From contig NZ_CP087196.1 of assembly GCF_024749285.1 (NCBI RefSeq), forward strand, positions 4,402,001 to 4,466,000: 64,000 bases of DNA, read 5' to 3'. A program made the translations under genes and the position numbers. This document shows positions 60,532 to 64,000 of this stretch, piece after piece. The DNA is from Pseudomonas sp. B21-015. GTDB lineage: Bacteria; Pseudomonadota; Gammaproteobacteria; Pseudomonadales; Pseudomonadaceae. The notes below the pieces were generated by a model that saw only the letters and a list, made by a program, of their open reading frames with translations, did not search any database and had not been told where the DNA came from. Positions within the stretch are counted from its first letter, which is position 1. Every line of letters begins with the position of its first letter.

Positions 60532-61566
60532 TTACTTAGCGTTAGCTTCAACCTTCGCTTCTACGCGACGGTTTACAGCACGGCCAGCGTCAGTGGCGTT
60601 GTCAGCTACTGGGCGGGATTCGCCGTAGCCAACAGACTGAACGCGGGACGATTGAACACCGTACTGGTTGGTCAGAACTTGCTTAACGGCGTTTGCACGG
60701 CGCTCGGACAGTTTCTGGTTGTAAGCGTCAGGACCGACGGAGTCAGTGTGACCTTCAACAACAGTAGTGGTGGATGGGTACTGCTTCATGAAGTCAGCCA
60801 GGTTCTTGATGTCGCCGTAGCTGTTAGGCTTGACTACCGACTTGTTGAAGTCGAATTTCACGTCCAGCTCAACACGAACAACTTCAGCAACTGCTGGGCA
60901 GCCATCAGCGTCAACAGTTACGTTGGCCGGGGTGTCCGGGCACTTGTCAACGTTGTCGCAAACGCCATCGTTGTCGCTGTCGGAGCAAACTTCAGCTGGT
61001 GCTGGAACTGGAGCAGCAGCAGGCTTGGAGCCGCCACCGAAGTTCACACCGATACCGACGCTTGGAGCCCACTCGGTGTCGCCCTGGTCGATGTTGTACT
61101 GAGCTTCAACGCCGGCACGGGCGTAGAAGTTCTCGGTGAAGTACAACTTGGCACCGCCGCCAACGTTGGCGAAAGTGGAACGGTTACGACCGCCACCGCC
61201 GTTCTGGCCAATGCTCTGGTCCGAGAAACCTGCGGAAACGTAAGGACGGATCATGTCGCCCGGGTTGTTGAAGTGGTACAAAGCATCCAGAGCGGTGTCC
61301 GCGCCCTTGATGTTACGACCGTCGTCGGAGCGCACGTTGTGCACTTCGTCGTAGGCCAGACGCACTTCAACGTCGTCAGTAATGAAGTAGCCGACAGAAG
61401 CGCCGAACAGGTTGCCGTTGTTCTTGAAGTCACGATCGCTGTCGTACTGTTCTTTCTTGGCGAAGCCTTCGATTTCAACTGCGCCTTGGCCTTGTGCCAG
61501 AGCGCCGAACGAAGTGGCGGCAATGAGAGTACCAATGGCCAAGCCCAAGGTGTTTTTCAGTTTCAT
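60532..61566 (-). CDS. oprF: Major outer membrane porin OprF
   Basis: 344 residues with a signal peptide (about 1-24, MKLKNTLGLAIGTLIAATSF... ending ALA). An eight-strand beta-barrel domain, a linker with four cysteines (CSDSDNDGVCDNVDKCPDTP), and a C-terminal OmpA peptidoglycan-binding domain (KFDFNKSVVKPNS; GHTDSVGPDAYNQKLSERRA). It gives general porin activity and cell-wall anchoring. It is downstream of sigX, from which it is separated by 107 bases with a GGCAAGT/ACTTGCC hairpin. Confidence 0.97.
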   Translation of the reverse strand: MKLKNTLGLAIGTLIAATSFGALAQGQGAVEIEGFAKKEQYDSDRDFKNNGNLFGASVGYFITDDVEVRLAYDEVHNVRSDDGRNIKGADTALDALYHFNNPGDMIRPYVSAGFSDQSIGQNGGGGRNRSTFANVGGGAKLYFTENFYARAGVEAQYNIDQGDTEWAPSVGIGVNFGGGSKPAAAPVPAPAEVCSDSDNDGVCDNVDKCPDTPANVTVDADGCPAVAEVVRVELDVKFDFNKSVVKPNSYGDIKNLADFMKQYPSTTTVVEGHTDSVGPDAYNQKLSERRANAVKQVLTNQYGVQSSRVQSVGYGESRPVADNATDAGRAVNRRVEAKVEANAK

Positions 61567-61673
61567 CCGTTAAATCCCCATCTGGTGATTGTGAAGCAGT
61601 CCCGCAAACCGGGGGACAACTCGGCGGCAAGTCTATCAGAACTTGCCTACACGCAAGAGAAATTTGCGCCGAA

Positions 61674-62264
61674 CTAAGTTTCAGCAATGCCTGCAAATTT
61701 CTCACGCAATTTGTCTAGAGCGCGCTTGTACCGCATTTTTGTCGCACTCAAACCCATGTGCATGATGTCTGCGATCTCCTGAAACTCCAGCTCTGCGACA
61801 AATCGTAGCACCAGAATTTCACGGTCAATCGGGTTCACATACACCAGCCAGCGATCAAGTCCGCCCTTCTCCTCGGGTTTCGGCGCCTTTTCTTCAGACG
61901 CTTCCTCGAGGGGGTCCAGACTCAAAGCGTCCATCAAGCGACGCTTTCGCCGTTCTTTCCGATACTGCGTGATGCACTCGTTGTACGTGATGCTGTAGAG
62001 CCACGTCTTGAACTTCGATTTGCCCTCGAAGTTCTTCAGGCCGTACAGCACCTTCAACATCACTTCCTGACAGACATCATCTGCATCACGATCGTTCCCC
62101 AGATATCGTGCACAAACGTTAAATAATGTTCGCTGGTAACGCCGCATCAGTTCTTCATAGGCGCGCGTTACGTGAAACAGCTCGGTGTGCGAGCGCGCGA
62201 CCAACTCCTCATCAGAGAGCTCGCGGGGGTCGTAGCGCGTGGAGAGCGATTGAGCTTTATTCAA
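61674..62264 (-). CDS. sigX: ECF sigma factor SigX
   Basis: 196 residues. Region 2 (RYQRTLFNVCARYLGNDRDADDVCQEVMLKVL) and region 4 (LEFQEIADIMHMGLSATKMRYKRALDKLREK) of an ECF sigma factor. The start is read as TTG at 62264 (MNKAQSLSTRYDPRELS), because that N-terminus is the one usual for SigX; no ATG is available nearby. SigX drives oprF and cell-envelope/lipid genes in Pseudomonas, and here lies directly upstream of oprF. Confidence 0.93.
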   Translation of the reverse strand: MNKAQSLSTRYDPRELSDEELVARSHTELFHVTRAYEELMRRYQRTLFNVCARYLGNDRDADDVCQEVMLKVLYGLKNFEGKSKFKTWLYSITYNECITQYRKERRKRRLMDALSLDPLEEASEEKAPKPEEKGGLDRWLVYVNPIDREILVLRFVAELEFQEIADIMHMGLSATKMRYKRALDKLREKFAGIAET

Positions 62265-62350
62265 AACAAGTCGGGCCGACAGTCAGGTCAATGTCCGCCG
62301 CAGCCCCTCAGGGCATTTTGCGGCGGCATACATTAGCAGGATTTGCCGGG

Positions 62351-63175
62351 TTAGCGGCTACTCACATGCTGCTCCAGGAGAATCCGATTCGAGAGAGAGA
62401 CTAGCTCACCCTCGTCGGTCAGCACGGTGGTTTTCACCGTCCCGATCTCTTCGATCTGACCTTCGACCTCGCCAACTCGCACTTGTTGCCCAACCTGATA
62501 CAACTCACGCACATAGATTCCCGCAAGAATCTGACCGGCAATTTCCCGGCTTCCCAACCCCATGGCCAGCGCAACCGCCAGACCAACGGTAATCAATACG
62601 ATCACGATCACATGGTTGAGCAGGTCAGTCTTGACCTCCAACTGGCTGATCGCAACCGAAATACTGATGATGATCACCAGGCCCTGGGCAATTCGCCCCA
62701 GGCCCGCGGCGTAATCAAGCCCTACGCCTTCCGCCGCGCCGCGCACCAGCCCATTGGCCAGCTGCGCCAGCAAGACACCCACCAGCAGCACCAGCGCCGC
62801 GCCAAATACTTTCGGCAAATACAGCGCCAACATGTCCAGCGTAGCCGAAACTCGCTCAAGTCCAAGTGATTCTGCGGCTGAAACCAGAAAAATCAGCAGA
62901 ACGAACCAATAAACGATCTTGCCGATCAATGTCGAGATAGGCACCTGAAGGCCGGCACGCGACAACAGTTTGGTCAGCCCGGTACCGCCCATCAAGCGAT
63001 CGAGGCCCAGTTTGGCGAGCAATTTGGAGAGTAGCGTGTCCAGCAGCTTGGCCACGACAAAACCCAGCAGCAGCACAACCAGTGCGCCGAACAGGTTCGG
63101 AATGAAGTTCGCAACTTTGGTCCACAACGCAGTCATTGCAGTGACGAGGCTCTGAGTCCAGAGGTCAAGTTCCAT
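62351..63175 (-). CDS. cmpX: Mechanosensitive channel-family membrane protein CmpX
   Basis: 274 residues. Several hydrophobic helices (LFGALVVLLLGFVVAKLLD; IVYWFVLLIFLVSAAESLGL; VFGAALVLLVGVLLAQLANG) in the pattern of small-conductance mechanosensitive-channel-like proteins, and a C-terminal cytoplasmic MscS-like segment (YQVGQQVRVGEVEGQIEEIG). The ATG at 63175 (MELDLWTQSL) follows AAGG; a TTG two codons up is less likely. It stands in the conserved sigX-cfrX-cmpX-cmaX set. Confidence 0.87.
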   Translation of the reverse strand: MELDLWTQSLVTAMTALWTKVANFIPNLFGALVVLLLGFVVAKLLDTLLSKLLAKLGLDRLMGGTGLTKLLSRAGLQVPISTLIGKIVYWFVLLIFLVSAAESLGLERVSATLDMLALYLPKVFGAALVLLVGVLLAQLANGLVRGAAEGVGLDYAAGLGRIAQGLVIIISISVAISQLEVKTDLLNHVIVIVLITVGLAVALAMGLGSREIAGQILAGIYVRELYQVGQQVRVGEVEGQIEEIGTVKTTVLTDEGELVSLSNRILLEQHVSSR

Positions 63176-63177
63176 AT

Positions 63178-63426
63178 TCAATCAGCCTTATCAGCAGTGC
63201 GAGCGGTAGGTTTGCGCAGACGAGAAACCGGCGCGACATGGGCCGATCCGTTATTCAGGGCGATCATCAGCGCGGGCAGCCAACGGCCCAGCAGGCTGAA
63301 CAGATCGCCGGCACCGACCTGGCGGTTGGCGGTTTTCAGCACGCGACCCAGGCAGGCATCGTCGTCACGGCTGGACGGCGAGGCTTTGAGCATGTCACGC
63401 AAAGACTGTTCAAACGGATCGTGCAT
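63178..63426 (-). CDS. cfrX: CfrX protein, small conserved protein of the sigX locus
   Basis: 82 residues starting MHDPFEQSLRDMLKASPSS, with a central hydrophobic segment around 40-57 (LGRWLPALMIAL). The sequence SRDDDACLGRVLKTANRQVG is characteristic. It is present next to sigX and oprF in pseudomonads but its role is not known to me. ATG 63426 follows AGGT; the stop is two bases before the cmpX start, so the two are probably co-translated. Confidence 0.82.
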   Translation of the reverse strand: MHDPFEQSLRDMLKASPSSRDDDACLGRVLKTANRQVGAGDLFSLLGRWLPALMIALNNGSAHVAPVSRLRKPTARTADKAD

Positions 63427-63489
63427 ACGCACCTCTCGTGATATCTGTGAAAGACGCGGTCAAATTTGGTCGGGTCACATGACTCATCA

Positions 63490-64000
63490 TCAGAACCAGC
63501 GCAAACGTCGGAATAGCCACCACTGCCCCAGCGCTACCAAGCCCGCCACCAAGCATGCGATCAGGAAGCCATAAGGGCTGGTAGAGAACGGAATGCCGCC
63601 GACGTTAATCCCCAAAAGACCGGTCAGAAAACTCATCGGCAAAAAGATCCCGGTGATGATCCCGAAGCGGTACATCGTGCGGTTCATACGCACGCTCAGA
63701 CGTCGGTCTTCGGTCTCCAGGACCAGCCCCACGCGCTCCCGGGTCAATTCCAGCTCCTCGAGATAACGGGTCAGGCTGTTGTTCAATTCGTTCCAGTAAT
63801 CGCCATCGTCTTCGACGAACCACGACAGTTTTATCCGGGTCAGTTGCCCGAAAATATCCCGCTGCGGTGCCAGAAAACGTTTCAGCGCGGCCGCCCTGCG
63901 ACGGATCTGCAAAACGGCCCCATGCTCCGGTGTATACCGTTCGTCGGCATCCAGCTTTTCTTCTTCCTCATCGACGATTTCCGAGAGGCAGCTGACCAGA
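63490..64000 (-). CDS. cmaX: CmaX, CorA-like divalent cation transporter, C-terminal part
   Basis: The gene runs off the right edge: the frame stays open to base 64000 with acidic residues (SEIVDEEEEKLDADERYTPEH) at the edge. About 170 residues are visible, with the long coiled region and two C-terminal membrane helices (IITGIFLPMSFLTGLLGINV; YGFLIACLVAGLVALGQWWL). The CorA selectivity motif is GIN rather than GMN (LLGINVGG), a variant common in the ZntB-like branch. The substrate may thus be Zn2+ or Mg2+; the sequence alone does not decide. Shorter internal starts are not real. Confidence 0.86.
   Translation of the reverse strand, partial: LVSCLSEIVDEEEEKLDADERYTPEHGAVLQIRRRAAALKRFLAPQRDIFGQLTRIKLSWFVEDDGDYWNELNNSLTRYLEELELTRERVGLVLETEDRRLSVRMNRTMYRFGIITGIFLPMSFLTGLLGINVGGIPFSTSPYGFLIACLVAGLVALGQWWLFRRLRWF

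Overview
The window is a chromosomal segment of a fluorescent-group Pseudomonas. The evidence is high-GC codon use, the gene orders cco2-cco1-ccoGHIS-hemN-anr-apt / recR-ybaB-dnaX, ligA-zipA-smc-gntR-xdhABC-guaD and nasST-nasA-kinase-nirBD-nasC-cobA-oprF-sigX-cfrX-cmpX-cmaX (which I recall from Pseudomonas genomes, not from a search), and many REP/REPIN-type inverted repeats. No prophage, insertion sequence, CRISPR array, rRNA or tRNA was seen. Nearly all of it is core genome.

Region 1 (1-13.9 kb) is the microaerobic respiration locus: the tail of one cbb3 oxidase operon (ccoO2Q2P2), a complete second copy (ccoN1O1Q1P1), the assembly/copper genes ccoG-ccoH-ccoI-ccoS plus a TauE/SafE-like membrane gene, then hemN and the oxygen sensor anr. 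A perfect FNR/ANR box in class II position precedes hemN, and two near-matches precede ccoG. Region 2 (14-30.6 kb) is housekeeping: apt, recR, ybaB, dnaX, a decayed solute-binding-protein pseudogene, a PAS-GGDEF-EAL protein with a damaged EAL site, a small XRE regulator with a possible divergent micro-ORF, the 4.5S SRP RNA gene, a putative zinc peptidase, ligA, zipA, smc and a GntR regulator. Region 3 (30.8-39.4 kb) is purine catabolism: xdhABC, guaD, a second GntR regulator and a BenE-type transporter, with candidate operators in both divergent intergenic regions. Region 4 (39.4-48.4 kb) holds yggL, dacB, a large PAS-GGDEF cyclase, rlmKL, rmf and pyrD.

Region 5 (48.5-60.4 kb) is assimilatory nitrate reduction. 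NasS (nitrate sensor) and NasT (ANTAR antiterminator) precede the transporter nasA, a PP2C/Ser-Thr-kinase fusion, nirB, nirD, nasC and cobA (SAM:uroporphyrinogen methyltransferase, supplying the siroheme pathway). The most interesting observation is that three separate leaders (before nasS, nasA and nirB) each have a sigma-54-type -24/-12 promoter, at least one hairpin with an ANTAR-type hexaloop (A at loop position 1, G at position 4), and an intrinsic terminator. The nasA and nirB leaders have the full two-hairpin layout. The nasS leader has one consensus hairpin and suggests that nasST controls its own readthrough. Region 6 (60.5-64 kb, minus strand) is the cell-envelope cluster oprF, sigX, cmpX, cfrX and the 3' part of cmaX.

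REP-type inverted repeats of four sequence families sit at gene ends throughout. In two places they have been absorbed into coding 3' ends. All functional names rest on recognising protein families by eye; no searches were run.
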